A stretch of 64,000 bases of DNA from the NCBI GenBank assembly GCA_000955785.1, contig JYOD01000066.1, positions 300 through 64,299 on the forward strand. The letters run 5' to 3'. The notes under the pieces are model-generated. The model ran no database searches and was not told the origin of the DNA. It saw only the letters and a program-made list of their open reading frames with translations. Shown one piece after another: positions 45,437 to 53,932 of this stretch; position 1 is the stretch's first letter, and the number at the start of each line of letters is the position of its first letter. Made by a program: the position numbers and the translations under genes. Source of the stretch: Burkholderiaceae bacterium 16. GTDB taxonomy: Bacteria; Pseudomonadota; Gammaproteobacteria; Burkholderiales; Burkholderiaceae.

Positions 45437-45444
45437 CTTAACTC

Positions 45445-46410
45445 CTAGGAATTCGAGCCCGGCGCCGGCGTAGCGGGCGCGGCCATGGACACCTGGCTCA
45501 CGCCGAGGGTGTTGCGCGAGGTGCAGACAGGACCGAACGACGTGCCGTTACCGGCGATCGCGCCGCCTGCGCCGTCCATGTACTTGTGCAGGATGCCGTG
45601 GTACAGCTGCGGATCGACCTTGGCGTAGAGCGCCACGGGATTCGCCTCGCTGGGCTTGGCCAGTTCGCTGTAGTCGGCCAGGGTCAGCTGGTTCGACGAA
45701 GCGCGGACCTGCTTGACCCATTGTTCGAAGTCGTAGTTGGAGACCGCCTTGGCCTTGAACTTCATGCCGGAGAAGCCGCCGCCGCTGTAGTTGGCCGACA
45801 TGCCGTCAAAGATGCCGTTCTCGTTGGCGATCAGGTGCAGCTTGGTCTCCATGCCCGCCATGGCGTACACCTGGCTGCCCAGTTGCGGGATGAAGAAGGA
45901 GTTCATGATCGAATCGGACGTGATCTTGAAGTTCACCGGCGTGTTGACCGGGAACGCGATCTCGTTGACCGTGGCGATACCCAGGTCCGGATAAATGAAC
46001 AGCCACTTCCAGTTCATCGCCACGGCCTCGATGGTGACGGGCTTGACGTTGGATTCGATGGGCTTGTACGGGTCCAGGTCGTGCGAGGATTTCCACGTGA
46101 TGATGCCCAGCACCAGGATGATCAGGCAGGGAATCAGCCACACCACCACTTCGATACCGGTGGAGTGCGACCAGTCCGGCTCGTAGCGGGCCGACTTATT
46201 GCTGGCGCGGTACTTCCAGGCGAAGGTGAAGACCAGGACGATCACCGGAATCACGACCAGCAGCATCAGCCAGGTCGCGATCAGGATGATGTTTTTGACG
46301 TCGGCGCCAATCTGGCCCTTCGGATCTAGCACGGTCATGTTGCATCCGGCCAGCAGCAGGGCGGCGCAAGGCAGTAACCGCGTCCAACGCGGAAGTTTGG
46401 GTATCTTCAT
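45445..46410 (-). CDS. cyoA: Cytochrome bo3 ubiquinol oxidase subunit II
   Basis: Subunit II of the quinol oxidase, a lipoprotein with lipobox LLAGC, two membrane helices and a periplasmic cupredoxin domain. The Cys/His/Met set of a CuA centre is absent, as expected for quinol oxidases. The ATG at 46410 places the lipobox Cys at residue 23, an ideal signal; a GTG eight codons upstream (46434) is also possible, and neither has a strong ribosome site. The C-terminus has an extra Ala/Pro-rich tail. It is the first gene of cyoABCD; the promoter must lie in the 46435-46800 region. Confidence 0.94.
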   Translation of the reverse strand: MKIPKLPRWTRLLPCAALLLAGCNMTVLDPKGQIGADVKNIILIATWLMLLVVIPVIVLVFTFAWKYRASNKSARYEPDWSHSTGIEVVVWLIPCLIILVLGIITWKSSHDLDPYKPIESNVKPVTIEAVAMNWKWLFIYPDLGIATVNEIAFPVNTPVNFKITSDSIMNSFFIPQLGSQVYAMAGMETKLHLIANENGIFDGMSANYSGGGFSGMKFKAKAVSNYDFEQWVKQVRASSNQLTLADYSELAKPSEANPVALYAKVDPQLYHGILHKYMDGAGGAIAGNGTSFGPVCTSRNTLGVSQVSMAAPATPAPGSNS

Positions 46411-46434
46411 GTCACGACTGGTTGAGTTGGCCAC

Positions 46435-47046
46435 GGAACGACGGCGCGGCGCGGTTTTGCTGCCCGATGCGGGAGCAAGCGGCAGGCTTAAGGCTGGGGG
46501 AAACTAGGTCAGATCCGGGTCAAGCGCCCTGCGTGCCAGGCGACGCACCGATCAGGGGCAGGCTGGCTTGGTCCTTGTGGGACGGATCATTGTGGGACTG
46601 CGGTGGTCCACACAGGAGGATGTCGGCACGGCGACGCCCGGTATGTTCGCCCGGCGGGCAAACAGGGTATTCAGGTGAGGGTCGCGGTACGTCTGACATC
46701 GTGGCGCGAAATCTACCGCATCGCAGCATTGAGGGTAAACCCGTGAGCTAGAACACACTGTTCAGCAAATCGGACAATACGGCTTCTCCATCCATCCTGC
46801 GCTCAACTCCGCACTAGTTCAGGATAATTTTGCCTGCGGCAAGGTGTCGCAGGGGTGCGCACCCTTGAAAGCAGCTGCACCAATCCAGGAAGGGGCGCCA
46901 CCGCACGCGGAGCGTTACATCAATCATATTTATGGATGTCACCCGGCGCCGTTCTATTCAAATGCAATAAGCTTCGTTCCCCTCCCCGCGCGATTTCGCA
47001 ACCATAGGGCTGCAGACAAACCAAGACCCTTCCCGGAGAAATCGCA
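46435..47046. other. Divergent intergenic region between cyoA and an ssuA-like gene
   Basis: About 610 bases with no supportable gene. Visible structures are CCTGCG-N9-CGCAGG (46833-46853) directly followed by the perfect 12-base palindrome GGGTGCGCACCC (46853-46864). An AT-rich patch near 46920-46975 is the likely promoter area of the ssuA-like gene. The part next to cyoA is GC-rich; no clear promoter elements could be assigned. Confidence 0.5.
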
Positions 47047-48015
47047 ATGCATCCTTTCCGCCGCTGGCTGCCCTTCGCGGGCCGCGCCCTGGCTATCGCC
47101 GCGCTGTCCTGGTCCGCCGCCGGCCATGCCGCCGACCCGGCCGTGCGCGTGGGCTACCAGAAGGCCGGCCTGCTTGCTGTGCTAAAGGCCCAGGGCTCGC
47201 TGGAGAAAAAGCTTGCCCCGCTCGGCTTCAAGGTCGAGTGGAAGGAATTCCCCGCCGGCCCGCAACTGCTCGAAGCGCTCAACGCCGGCGGCATCGATTT
47301 TGGCTACACCGGCGCGCCGCCGGCTGTCTTCGCCCAGGCCGCGCGCGCCAACTTCGTCTACGTCGGCGCCGAGCCCGGCGGCAAGACCAACGAGGCGCTG
47401 TTCGTGCCGGAGAAATCCTCCATCCGCTCCGTGGCCGATCTCAGGGGCAAGCGCATCGCCCTGCAGAAGGGCTCCAGCTCCAACTACCTGCTTGTGCAGT
47501 TGCTGAAGAAGCACGGCCTCAGCCTGCAAGACATCCAGCCCATCTACCTGCCGCCGGCCGATGCGCGCGCCGCCTTCGAGAGCGGCAGCGTGGACGCGTG
47601 GGTGGTCTGGGACCCGTACTACGCGCTGGCGCAAAAGGCGCTGAAGGTGCGCACCATCGCCGACTACGAAGGCGTGCCCTCGCCCTTCAACTTCTACGAA
47701 GCCGCCAACGGCTTCGTCAAGGCGCAGCCGCAGATCGTCAACGCCATCCTGGAGCAACTGCGCACGACCGGCCTGTGGGTGGTGAAGAACCCCGGCGAAA
47801 CCGCCGCCCTGCTGGCGCCCGCCGTGGGCCTGGACGTACAGGTAGTCGAAGCCTGGCTCAAGCGCGTGCCATACGGCGCCACTCCGGTGACGCCGGAGGT
47901 GATCGCCGTCCAGCAGCAGGTGGCCGACCTGTTCCATGAGCAAAAGCTGATCCCCGCCGCCGTCAAGGTGAAGGACAACGTCTGGCAGGCGAGCTTCCCG
48001 CTGGCCAGCCACTGA
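47047..48015 (+). CDS. ssuA: Aliphatic sulfonate ABC transporter substrate-binding protein
   Basis: A 322-residue SsuA-type receptor with a Sec signal peptide (about residues 1-29, ending AGHAAD) and the sulfonate receptor pattern. This comprises VGYQKAGLLAVLKAQGSLEK, EFPAGPQLLEALNAGGIDFGY, YVGAEPGGKTNEALFVPE and YLPPADARAAFESGSVDAW. It follows a GGAGAAATCGCA leader. No permease or ATPase genes adjoin it, so it is an orphan receptor that would have to borrow a membrane complex encoded elsewhere. The methionine-synthesis gene metY follows about 110 bases downstream on the same strand. Confidence 0.9.
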   Translation: MHPFRRWLPFAGRALAIAALSWSAAGHAADPAVRVGYQKAGLLAVLKAQGSLEKKLAPLGFKVEWKEFPAGPQLLEALNAGGIDFGYTGAPPAVFAQAARANFVYVGAEPGGKTNEALFVPEKSSIRSVADLRGKRIALQKGSSSNYLLVQLLKKHGLSLQDIQPIYLPPADARAAFESGSVDAWVVWDPYYALAQKALKVRTIADYEGVPSPFNFYEAANGFVKAQPQIVNAILEQLRTTGLWVVKNPGETAALLAPAVGLDVQVVEAWLKRVPYGATPVTPEVIAVQQQVADLFHEQKLIPAAVKVKDNVWQASFPLASH

Positions 48016-48125
48016 GCGGACCCGCGGCGGCCCGGCCACGGTCCGCCGCGGTGACATGCGGGAGCCACCACTGCTACCATGCCTGCTCCTGAGCGCCATC
48101 ATTCCAACAAGAAGACAACGACATC

Positions 48126-49400
48126 ATGAAAATCGAGACAATTGCCGTTCACGGCGGCTACTCCCCGGACCCGACCACCCGTGCGGTGGCCGTGCCCATC
48201 TACCAGACCGTGGCCTATGCGTTCGACAACGCGCAGCACGGCGCCGACCTGTTCGACCTCAAGGTGCCCGGCAATATCTACAGCCGCATCATGAACCCCA
48301 CCAACGACGTGCTTGAGCAGCGCCTGGCCGCGCTCGAGGGCGGCGTGGGCGCGCTGGCGCTGGCGTCCGGCATGGCGGCCATCACCTACGCCATCCAGAC
48401 CATCGCCGAGGCCGGCGACAACATCATCTCGGCCAGCCAGCTCTACGGCGGCACCTACAACCTGTTTGCCCACACGCTGCCGCTGTCCGGCATCGAGACC
48501 CGCTTTGCCGACGGCCGCAATCCCGCCGCCTTCGGCGACCTGGTGGACGCGCGCACCAAGGCGATCTTCGTCGAATCCGTGGGGAATCCGCTGGGCAATA
48601 TCGTCGACATCGAAGCCATTGCCAAGGTGGCGCACAACCACGGCATCCCGCTGATCGTCGATAACACCGTGCCGTCGCCCTACCTGTGCCGGCCTTTTGA
48701 ACACGGCGCCGACATCGTCGTGCACTCGCTCACCAAATACCTGGGCGGCCATGGCAACAGCGTGGGCGGCGCCATCGTCGACAGCGGCAAGTTCCCGTGG
48801 GCCGAGCACAAGGCACGCTTCAAGCGCCTGAACGAACCCGACGTGTCCTACCACGGCGTGGTCTACACCGAAGCGCTCGGCGCCGCCGCCTATATCGGCC
48901 GCGCGCGCGTGGTGCCGCTGCGCAATACCGGCGCGGCGCTGTCGCCGTTCAATGCCTTCCTGATCCTGCAAGGCATCGAGACGCTGGCGCTGCGGCTGGA
49001 CCGCATCACCGAGAACGCGCTGGCGGTGGCGCGTCACCTGAAGGCCAGCCCGAAGGTGGAATGGGTCAACTTCGCCGGCCTGCCCGGGCACCCGGACCAC
49101 GCGCTGGTACAGCGCTACCTGGGCGGACGCGGGCCGGGCATTTTGTCGTTTGGCCTGAAGAGCGGCGGCCGCGAAGCCGGTGCGCGCTTCCTCGATGCGT
49201 TGCAGCTGTTCACGCGCCTGGTCAACATCGGCGACGCCAAGTCGCTGGCGACGCATCCGGCATCGACCACGCACCGCCAGCTCGACGCGGCGGAACTGAA
49301 AGCCGCCGGTGTCAGCGAAGACATGGTGCGGCTGTCGATCGGCATCGAGCATATCGACGATCTGCTGGAAGACCTGGAGCGGGCGCTGGCTGCGGCCTGA
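48126..49400 (+). CDS. metY: O-acetylhomoserine sulfhydrylase
   Basis: A PLP-dependent Cys/Met-metabolism enzyme of 424 residues that uses O-acetylhomoserine and sulfide (or methanethiol) to make homocysteine (or methionine). The PLP lysine sits in HSLTKYLGGHG, with family landmarks YSRIMNPTNDVLEQRLAALEGG (split over two lines of the fold), DNTVPSPYLCRPFEHGADI and LATHPASTTHRQ. The length favours MetY/MetZ-type over cystathionine enzymes (about 380-400). The flanking genes are sulfur-related receptors, so it probably fixes sulfide derived from imported organosulfur compounds. A bidirectional hairpin terminator follows. Confidence 0.94.
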   Translation: MKIETIAVHGGYSPDPTTRAVAVPIYQTVAYAFDNAQHGADLFDLKVPGNIYSRIMNPTNDVLEQRLAALEGGVGALALASGMAAITYAIQTIAEAGDNIISASQLYGGTYNLFAHTLPLSGIETRFADGRNPAAFGDLVDARTKAIFVESVGNPLGNIVDIEAIAKVAHNHGIPLIVDNTVPSPYLCRPFEHGADIVVHSLTKYLGGHGNSVGGAIVDSGKFPWAEHKARFKRLNEPDVSYHGVVYTEALGAAAYIGRARVVPLRNTGAALSPFNAFLILQGIETLALRLDRITENALAVARHLKASPKVEWVNFAGLPGHPDHALVQRYLGGRGPGILSFGLKSGGREAGARFLDALQLFTRLVNIGDAKSLATHPASTTHRQLDAAELKAAGVSEDMVRLSIGIEHIDDLLEDLERALAAA

Positions 49401-49436
49401 GTCCTGCATGGGTAGCGCCGCGCCGCGGTGCTGGCG

Positions 49437-49472
49437 AAAAAGGCCGGTGGAATGGTGCCACCGGCCCTTTTT
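49437..49472. terminator. Terminator after metY
   Basis: GGCCGGTGG (49442-49450) pairs with CCACCGGCC (49458-49466) around a 7-base loop. An A-run (49437-49441) precedes it and a T-run (49468-49472) follows, so it can act from both sides. It lies about 40 bases after the metY stop. Confidence 0.85.
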
Positions 49473-49603
49473 AGCTTTCTGCCGCCCGGTTTCCGCGCGT
49501 TGATCCTGATGTCACTCCGGAGACCGCGACGCTTGCTCCCTGTCGCGCAGCACCGCTTCCGCCGCTTCAATAAAACCGGCGCCGCGCATGCAGAGGCCCA
49601 AAT

Positions 49604-49629
49604 AAAAACGCCCGCTGGTTAAGCGGGCG
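49604..49629 (-). terminator. Minus-strand intrinsic terminator with no protein gene before it
   Basis: An 8-base-pair GC stem (49609-49616 with 49622-49629), a 5-base loop and five Ts on the minus strand. It is oriented to end a leftward transcript from the metQ upstream region. Confidence 0.7.
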
Positions 49630-49760
49630 CAAACCCAATTCCCTGGCGGGAATGGAGGAGACGTTTCAATACTAGCCGCAATCCGGGTTATCCCGCAACG
49701 ATGCAATTGCCATATGCATATTCCGAAGCGCAATAACCGATGCCTGTACAAAGCGCCTGG
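49604..49760 (-). ncRNA. Candidate small RNA ending in an intrinsic terminator
   Basis: On the minus strand CGCCCGCT/AGCGGGCG (49609-49616 with 49622-49629, loop of 5) is followed by five Ts, a textbook intrinsic terminator. No leftward protein gene ends here; metY is convergent and has its own terminator. Upstream, the minus strand contains CTCCTCC followed by ATTCCCGCC, an unpaired anti-Shine-Dalgarno-like stretch typical of base-pairing small RNAs. A 15-codon frame starting ATGCATATGGCAATTGC lies before it. The 5' end is a guess. It could instead be a leader peptide transcript. I do not recognise an RNA family. Confidence 0.35.
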
Positions 49761-49905
49761 AATCCATTCCCTGCTTATGAGTCAACGTTATATGACCATG
49801 CACATTTACTCGTTCCTTGAACGTATCAACCTCCCTACAATGCCCTGCTTGTTGGCGCTACGCCGGCACGCCACGATGCACATAATCCAATAAGGGGAGC
49901 TTTAG

Positions 49906-50718
49906 ATGAAGATGGGTTTCGGGAGTCGACTGATTGCCGCGGTGCTCGCGCTTGGCGTTATCCAGACGGCAGGCGCGGCCGATCCGGACAAGAAGGAAAT
50001 CCGCTTCGGCGCCACCGCCGGTCCGTACTCCGACCAGATCCGCTACGGTATCAAGCCCCTGCTGGAAAAGAAGGGCTACAAGGTCACCATCGTTGAATTC
50101 AGCGACTATGTGCAGCCCAACCTGGCGCTGGCCGATGGCGCCATCGACGCCAACGCGTTCCAGCACGTGGCCTACCTGAAGAAGTTCTCCGGCGACCGCA
50201 AGCTGCAACTGTCCGAAGTCATCCAGGTGCCCACCGCGCCGATCGGCATCTATAGCCGCAAGCACAAGTCGCTGACAGAAGTGAAGCCGGGCGCTTCGGT
50301 GTCGCTGCCCAACGATCCGTCCAACCTGGCGCGCGCCATCGCCATGCTGCAGCAGATCGGCTGGATCACGCTGAAGGCCGGCACCGACCCGATCCGCGCC
50401 AGCGAGCGCGATATCGAAGGCAATCCGCACAAGCTCAAGCTGATCCAGCTCGAAGCCGCGCAACTGCCGCGCTCGCTCGACGACGTGGACTACGCCTTCG
50501 TCAACGGCAACTTTGCGTTGTCCTCGGGCCTCAAGCTGACTGAGGCGCTGAGCCTGGAGAATATCCCCGACTACTACATGAACCTGGTTGCCGTGCGCAC
50601 CGCCGACACCGCCAAGCCGTTCGTCAAGGACATCCGCGACGCGTACCAGTCGCCGGAGTTCAAGGCCACCACGCAGCAGCGTTTTGCCGGGTTCCTGCCG
50701 CCGGCGTACCAGCGCTAA
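49906..50718 (+). CDS. metQ: MetQ/NlpA-family methionine-type substrate-binding protein
   Basis: A 270-residue receptor of the NlpA/MetQ family, which delivers methionine to the MetNI transporter. It has FGATAGPYSDQIRYGIKPLLEKKGYKV near the N-terminus (residues 29-55 or so), ALADGAIDANAFQHVAYL and YAFVNGNFALSSGL. The signal peptide ends QTAGAAD and no lipobox Cys is present, unlike classical lipoprotein MetQ. It starts after AAGGGGAGC. No metN or metI genes adjoin it. It is followed by a strong terminator, so it is a single-gene unit. Confidence 0.9.
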   Translation: MKMGFGSRLIAAVLALGVIQTAGAADPDKKEIRFGATAGPYSDQIRYGIKPLLEKKGYKVTIVEFSDYVQPNLALADGAIDANAFQHVAYLKKFSGDRKLQLSEVIQVPTAPIGIYSRKHKSLTEVKPGASVSLPNDPSNLARAIAMLQQIGWITLKAGTDPIRASERDIEGNPHKLKLIQLEAAQLPRSLDDVDYAFVNGNFALSSGLKLTEALSLENIPDYYMNLVAVRTADTAKPFVKDIRDAYQSPEFKATTQQRFAGFLPPAYQR

Positions 50719-50753
50719 GCCAGGCCGCGCACCGATGGCGCGGCGCTGCCAGG

Positions 50754-50777
50754 GAGCCCCCATGCGGGGCTCTTTTT
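50754..50777 (+). terminator. Terminator after metQ
   Basis: GAGCCCC (50754-50760) pairs with GGGGCTC (50766-50772) around CATGC and is followed by five Ts. It lies about 35 bases after the metQ stop. Confidence 0.85.
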
Positions 50778-50930
50778 CTTTGACGCGCCATCAACATCGG
50801 CATGCACCGGCGCCGGCTTATCCACACCTCCCCGCATAAGCAACTGCGACATTCTTCGTTCCCAGCCTCCATGCCGTGCCCTACGCTCTCTTGCTGATGA
50901 TGGAATTGGCGGAACACACGGGGAGCGACA

Positions 50931-51923
50931 ATGACAAAGTTGACAAAGGCGTTCGACAAGCGGCGCCGGCAAATCGTGGTGGGCACCCTGGCCGCCGCGG
51001 GCACCGCAGCGACATTCGGCCTGGCTTTGCCCGCGCGCGCGCAGGCGCAAAAGCACACGCTGCGCATCGGCTTCCAGAAATCGTCCACGCTGATGATCCT
51101 GCTGAAATCGCGCGAGACGCTGGAAAAGGCGCTGACGCCGCTGGGCGCGTCGGTGCAATGGTATGAATTCACCTCCGGGCTGCCGCTGCTGGAGTCGCTC
51201 AATATCGGCAATCTCGACCTGAGCGCCGACGTGGCCGACGCGGTGCCACCCTTCGCGCTCGCTGCCGGCGCCAACCTGACCTACTACGCCATCGAGACGC
51301 CCTCGCCCGAGGCGCAGGCGATCGTGGTGCGGCAGGATTCGCCGATCAGGGAAATCGCGCAGCTCAAGGGCCAGCGCATCGCTTTTGCCAAGGGGGCGGG
51401 TGCGCATTACCTGCTGCTCGAAGCCCTGACCAGCGCAGGCCTGTCGATCCGCGACATCGAGCCCGCCTACCTGAGCCCGGCCGACGCGCGCGCCGCCTTC
51501 GAGCGCGGGAGCGTGGCCGCATGGGTGATCTGGGACCCTTTCCTGGCAGCCGTGCAACGCCAGGCCAACGCCCGCATCCTGCGCGACGGCAAGGGCCTGT
51601 CGAGTTACCGGCGCTTCTACCTGGCCGCCACGCCCTATGCGCAGCGGCACGCGGACGTGCTGGCGGTGGTCTACGATGAGCTGCGCCGCGCCGGCGAATG
51701 GATCAAGCAAAATCCCGCCGTCGCCGCGCAATGGCAAGCACCGCTGATTGGCCTGGACGCACCCACCGTGGAAGCCGCCAACCGCCGCCGGACCTACCAG
51801 GTGCAGACCGTGGACGCGGCATCGCTCGACGAGCAGCAGCGCATTGCGGATGCCTTCACCAGCCAGAAGATCCTGCCGCGCAAGGTGGTGGTGGCGGAGT
51901 CCCCGGTGTGGCGGCGCGCCTGA
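50931..51923 (+). CDS. ssuA: Sulfonate-type ABC transporter substrate-binding protein
   Basis: A 330-residue SsuA-family receptor. The signal region has a twin-arginine look (KRRRQIVVGTLAAAG) with cleavage near ARAQAQ. The mature part shows IGFQKSSTLMILLKS, YEFTSGLPLLESLNIGNLDL and YLSPADARAAFERGSVAAW, very like the receptor at 47047. No permease or ATPase gene is adjacent, so it is a second orphan sulfonate receptor within 4 kb. It faces an SDR gene convergently. Confidence 0.88.
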   Translation: MTKLTKAFDKRRRQIVVGTLAAAGTAATFGLALPARAQAQKHTLRIGFQKSSTLMILLKSRETLEKALTPLGASVQWYEFTSGLPLLESLNIGNLDLSADVADAVPPFALAAGANLTYYAIETPSPEAQAIVVRQDSPIREIAQLKGQRIAFAKGAGAHYLLLEALTSAGLSIRDIEPAYLSPADARAAFERGSVAAWVIWDPFLAAVQRQANARILRDGKGLSSYRRFYLAATPYAQRHADVLAVVYDELRRAGEWIKQNPAVAAQWQAPLIGLDAPTVEAANRRRTYQVQTVDAASLDEQQRIADAFTSQKILPRKVVVAESPVWRRA

Positions 51924-51972
51924 GCTTTCGGGACGCCAGCCACTGAAGCTTGCGTCCCGGCCACCGTCAGCC

Positions 51973-52815
51973 TCAGCTTGCCGCAGCCACCTTGAAGCGC
52001 GCTGCCGGCACGCTGCGCGACAGGTTCGGCCCCAGCGCCGCGCGGGCGGCCTCAAAGGCGTCCCAGTCGGCTGCGTCCGGCAGCGACGGCAGCGTCACCA
52101 CTTCGCCCTGGTCCAGCCCGGACAGGGCCGCGTCGACCAGGTCGTCCGCGCTCATCACCCACTCTTGCGGCAGGTTCTCCACCGGCTGCCCGGCCACATC
52201 CCAGAACTCCGTCCGGATCGCGCCGGGCAGCACAGCCTGCACCCGCACCCCCTTGTCCGCCAGCTCGTGCTGGAGCGACTGCGTAAAGGCCAGCACAAAG
52301 GCCTTCGATCCGCCGTACACGCCGTTGAGCAACTCGGGCGCCACCGCCACGATCGAAGCAATGTTGATGATCGTCCCCCTGCCGCGGGCCACGAGTCCAT
52401 GCGCGGCGGCGTAGGTCAGCCGGGTCAGCGCCGTGACATTGAGTGCAATCATCGCCTGCATCTTGGCGGCATCGGACTCGAGCAACGGACCGGCGGCGCC
52501 GATGCCCGCATTGTTGACCAGCAATGTGATGCTGGCGTCGGTGCGCAGCAGCGTCTCTAGGCGGCCGACGTCGGCGTCCGCGCCCAGGTCCGCGGTCACG
52601 ATCTCGATGGAGCGCCCGGTCTCACTGGTCAGGCGTCCGGCCAGCCTGGCGAGCCGTTCGCGGTTGCGGGCGACCAGGATCAGGTCGTAGCCGCGCCGGG
52701 CGAGCCGGTCCGCGTAGACGGCGCCGATCCCCGAGGATGCCCCGGTAATCAAGGCCGTGCCGCGATGCAGCGTGTTTGCTGTGGTTGCCGTGGTGGTTGC
52801 CGTAGTGGTTGCCAT
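51973..52815 (-). CDS. Short-chain dehydrogenase/reductase
   Basis: A 280-residue SDR enzyme with the NAD(P) motif TGASSGIG, the NNAG motif (LLVNNAGIGAAG) and the catalytic YxxxK in VYGGSKAFV. The substrate is unknown. The N-terminus is unusual: MATTTATTTATTAN is encoded by an imperfect 12-base tandem repeat (GCAACCACTACG-like units at about 52773-52815), a stretch that could vary in copy number by slippage. It is divergent from the GlxA-type regulator, with a strong palindrome between them, so it is the probable target of that regulator. Confidence 0.85.
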   Translation of the reverse strand: MATTTATTTATTANTLHRGTALITGASSGIGAVYADRLARRGYDLILVARNRERLARLAGRLTSETGRSIEIVTADLGADADVGRLETLLRTDASITLLVNNAGIGAAGPLLESDAAKMQAMIALNVTALTRLTYAAAHGLVARGRGTIINIASIVAVAPELLNGVYGGSKAFVLAFTQSLQHELADKGVRVQAVLPGAIRTEFWDVAGQPVENLPQEWVMSADDLVDAALSGLDQGEVVTLPSLPDAADWDAFEAARAALGPNLSRSVPAARFKVAAAS

Positions 52816-52882
52816 GTTCGTTCTCCGATGCCGCCGACCCCATGCCGGCCCTCACGGAACGAAGATTAGGCGCATAATCGGA

Positions 52883-52905
52883 TGGCATCAATGTCATAGA
52901 TGCCA
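52883..52905. promoter_or_regulatory. Palindromic operator between SDR and GlxA-type regulator
   Basis: TGGCATC (52883-52889) and GATGCCA (52899-52905) form perfect 7-base arms around 9 bases that are themselves largely palindromic. A further ATGCCA lies at 52912-52917. The site is about 70 bases from the SDR start and about 28 bases from the regulator start at 52933, well placed to control both genes. Confidence 0.5.
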
Positions 52906-52932
52906 CCTTTTATGCCATCGCCGGGATTCGCC

Positions 52933-53886
52933 ATGCTACGTATCGGAATCGTCCTTTATCCGGGGTTCCAGGTCATGAACCTGGGCGTCACCACGGTCCT
53001 GGAGTTCGCCAACCGCACCGCCGGCAAGGCTCTCTATGACGTCCGCCTGCTGTCCGAGCATGGCGGCCCGGTAGCCGCCTCGGCCGGTTTTTCGGTCACT
53101 ACCGAGCCATTCGGCGGTGAGGCGTTCGATACCCTGCTGGTAGTCGGCGACAACGATGTCCAGCCCGCGTCGCCCGGCCTGGTGGCGTTCCTCCGGCAAG
53201 CAGCAACTTCCACCCGGCGCGTCTGCGCCACCTGCACCGGCGCGTTCAACCTTGCCGAAGCGGGCCTGCTCGACGGCCGCCGCGCCACCACCCACTGGTT
53301 CTATGCCGCCCGGTTGCGGCGTGCCTATCCCGGGGTCAGCGTGGAGGAAGACCGCATTTTCATCATCGACGGGCCGGTGTGGACCTCGGCAGGCATGACC
53401 GCCTGCATCGACCTGGCGCTCGCGCTGGTCGAGAAGGATGCCGGCGCCGTGATCGCGCGCCAGGTGGCGCGCAAGCTCGTGGTCTATCACCGCCGCGCCG
53501 GCGGGCAATCGCAGTTCTCCGCGCTGCTGGAACTCGAACCCAAATCCGATCGCATCCAGTCCGCCCTCGCCTTTGCCCGGCAAAACCTGCATGAAGGCTT
53601 ATCGGTCGAGCAACTGGCCAACGCCGCGCACCTCAGCCCCCGCCAGTTCAGCCGCGCCTTCCGCGAGGAGACCGGGCAAACCCCGGCCAAAGCGGTGGAA
53701 CACCTGCGCATCGAAGCCGCGCGGCTGATGATGGAGTCCGGCCGGCACCCGGTCGACGTGGTGGCGCGCGAGACCGGTTTCGGCGATCGCGAGCGGATGC
53801 GGCGGGCGTTCCTGCGGGCATTCGGGCAGCCGCCGCAGGCGATACGGCGGATGACGAGGGTGGAGGAGGAACCGGCGCAGGCTTGA
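52933..53886 (+). CDS. GlxA-type AraC-family transcriptional regulator
   Basis: A 317-residue regulator with an N-terminal DJ-1/PfpI-like domain (about residues 1-180, including VCATCTGAFNLAEAGLLDGR) and a C-terminal AraC double helix-turn-helix (LSVEQLANAAHLSPRQFSRAFREETG). The AraC part ends ARETGFGDRERMRRAFLRAFG. The ATG at 52933 begins the DJ-1 fold (MLRIGIVLYPGF). Earlier in-frame ATGs (52900, 52912) would overlap the palindromic operator. The likely target is the divergent SDR gene; the inducer is unknown. Confidence 0.88.
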   Translation: MLRIGIVLYPGFQVMNLGVTTVLEFANRTAGKALYDVRLLSEHGGPVAASAGFSVTTEPFGGEAFDTLLVVGDNDVQPASPGLVAFLRQAATSTRRVCATCTGAFNLAEAGLLDGRRATTHWFYAARLRRAYPGVSVEEDRIFIIDGPVWTSAGMTACIDLALALVEKDAGAVIARQVARKLVVYHRRAGGQSQFSALLELEPKSDRIQSALAFARQNLHEGLSVEQLANAAHLSPRQFSRAFREETGQTPAKAVEHLRIEAARLMMESGRHPVDVVARETGFGDRERMRRAFLRAFGQPPQAIRRMTRVEEEPAQA

Positions 53887-53932
53887 GGGAAGCGGCGCCT
53901 GCGCCGGACGCGCCGGACGCGGGCGGCCGGCC

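Larger units (their letters stand above)
49401..49905. other. Intergenic region between metY and metQ
   Basis: About 500 bases. It holds the metY terminator, a second terminator on the minus strand with a candidate small RNA before it, and an AT-rich metQ promoter area with a TACAAT hexamer (49836-49841) as possible -10 box. No protein gene of convincing size is present; the 79-codon minus frame at 49512-49751 is crossed by the terminator hairpin. Confidence 0.5.

Noticed and set aside
46435..46751. A 109-codon plus-strand frame beside cyoA
   Set aside because: Composition is random-like, there is no ribosome site, and it covers the expected cyo promoter.
49512..49751. A 79-codon minus-strand frame before metQ
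   Set aside because: An intrinsic terminator hairpin crosses the frame, so it is unlikely to be translated; a small RNA is the better reading.
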